Shown here: positions 21,345 to 21,444 of the stretch, in pieces | Position numbering within the stretch: the stretch's first letter is position 1 | Layout of the letters: every line of letters starts with the position of its first letter | NCBI GenBank assembly: GCA_045611785.1 | Contig: JAZKXV010000034.1 | Location: forward strand, 1 to 21,444 | Direction of reading: 5' to 3' | DNA from: JAFTYO01 sp045611785 | GTDB taxonomy: Bacteria > Pseudomonadota > Alphaproteobacteria > RF32 > CAG-239 | Length of the DNA stretch: 21,444 bases | Translations under genes and position numbers: made by a program | Notes under the pieces: model-generated | The model's input: the letters and a program-made list of their open reading frames with translations, nothing else | The model's database searches: none | What the model was told of the DNA's origin: nothing

Positions 21345-21444
21345 TTAGATATAGAGGAATATAAAAAGAGCCTCTATAAGCATCTTCACTCTCTCATCAC
21401 CACTATTATACTTAGCGATAATGACATCAGCATTCTTATCTACC
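21345..21444 (-). CDS. C-terminal end of an unidentified gene entering from the right
   Basis: The minus-strand frame gives 32 residues, VDKNADVIIAKYNSGDERVK then MLIEALFIFLYI, ending in TAA at 21347-21345. A strong minus-strand terminator directly follows, which supports a real gene end. Too little is present to name it. The hydrophobic tail could be a helix packed in the protein or a membrane anchor. Confidence 0.6.
   Translation of the reverse strand, partial: VDKNADVIIAKYNSGDERVKMLIEALFIFLYI

Overview
The window is about 70% A+T, with poly-A/T tracts between genes. The best taxonomic clue is the stand-alone prephenate dehydratase (15899-16723). It has no chorismate mutase domain, and its ACT domain reads ESYVVGGN, a form I associate with Alphaproteobacteria. 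Together with ankyrin, pentapeptide and MORN-type repeat proteins and several eukaryote-targeting-type enzymes, this suggests a host-associated, AT-rich alphaproteobacterium, perhaps a gut lineage. That assignment is inference. I see no rRNA, tRNA or CRISPR array.

Left part (1-7140), accessory. It opens with a 5'-truncated type I restriction specificity subunit (HsdS) on the minus strand. Next comes a segment of about 5 kb flanked by two 48-bp direct repeats (773-820 and 5818-5865, 44/48 identical). Inside are a DUF6876-like protein translationally coupled to an ankyrin protein, a serine recombinase with inverted repeats upstream, a membrane-anchored MORN_2-type repeat protein, an unknown protein and a large pentapeptide-type protein. 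A short catalytic-domain-only tyrosine recombinase starts just after the second repeat. Then comes a region of about 500 bp with no convincing gene. It holds a possible small repeat element (6601-6840, imperfect 13-bp terminal inverted repeats), a strong terminator and a short iterated motif. After it lies an easily missed 58-residue gene on the minus strand.

Middle part (7260-15834), an effector-like island. A clear promoter drives an unknown protein followed by an APH-fold kinase-like protein. Then come a secreted six-cysteine protein with its own promoter, a predicted CE-clan (Ulp1/SseL-type) cysteine protease with His89, Asp106 and Cys153, and a minus-strand run of four genes: a coiled-coil protein, a class I glutamine amidotransferase/peptidase C26, a GNAT acetyltransferase and a large protein with a possible ADP-ribosyltransferase-like segment. 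The right edge holds the C-terminal remnant of a family 2 glycosyltransferase.

Right part (15835-21444), more chromosomal. It contains pheA, a 37-residue membrane peptide ORF, a structured 5' leader, an amidoligase-like enzyme, a polytopic membrane protein with an ICMT/PEMT-type methyltransferase C-terminus, an inositol-monophosphatase-family protein and the 3' end of one more minus-strand gene. Clear Rho-independent terminators separate most of these units.

The three most interesting stretches are the repeat-flanked cassette next to a recombinase and a broken hsdS, the CE-protease/kinase/possible transferase group, and the amidoligase plus membrane methyltransferase pair with a gamma-glutamyl-hydrolase-type enzyme about 3 kb away.
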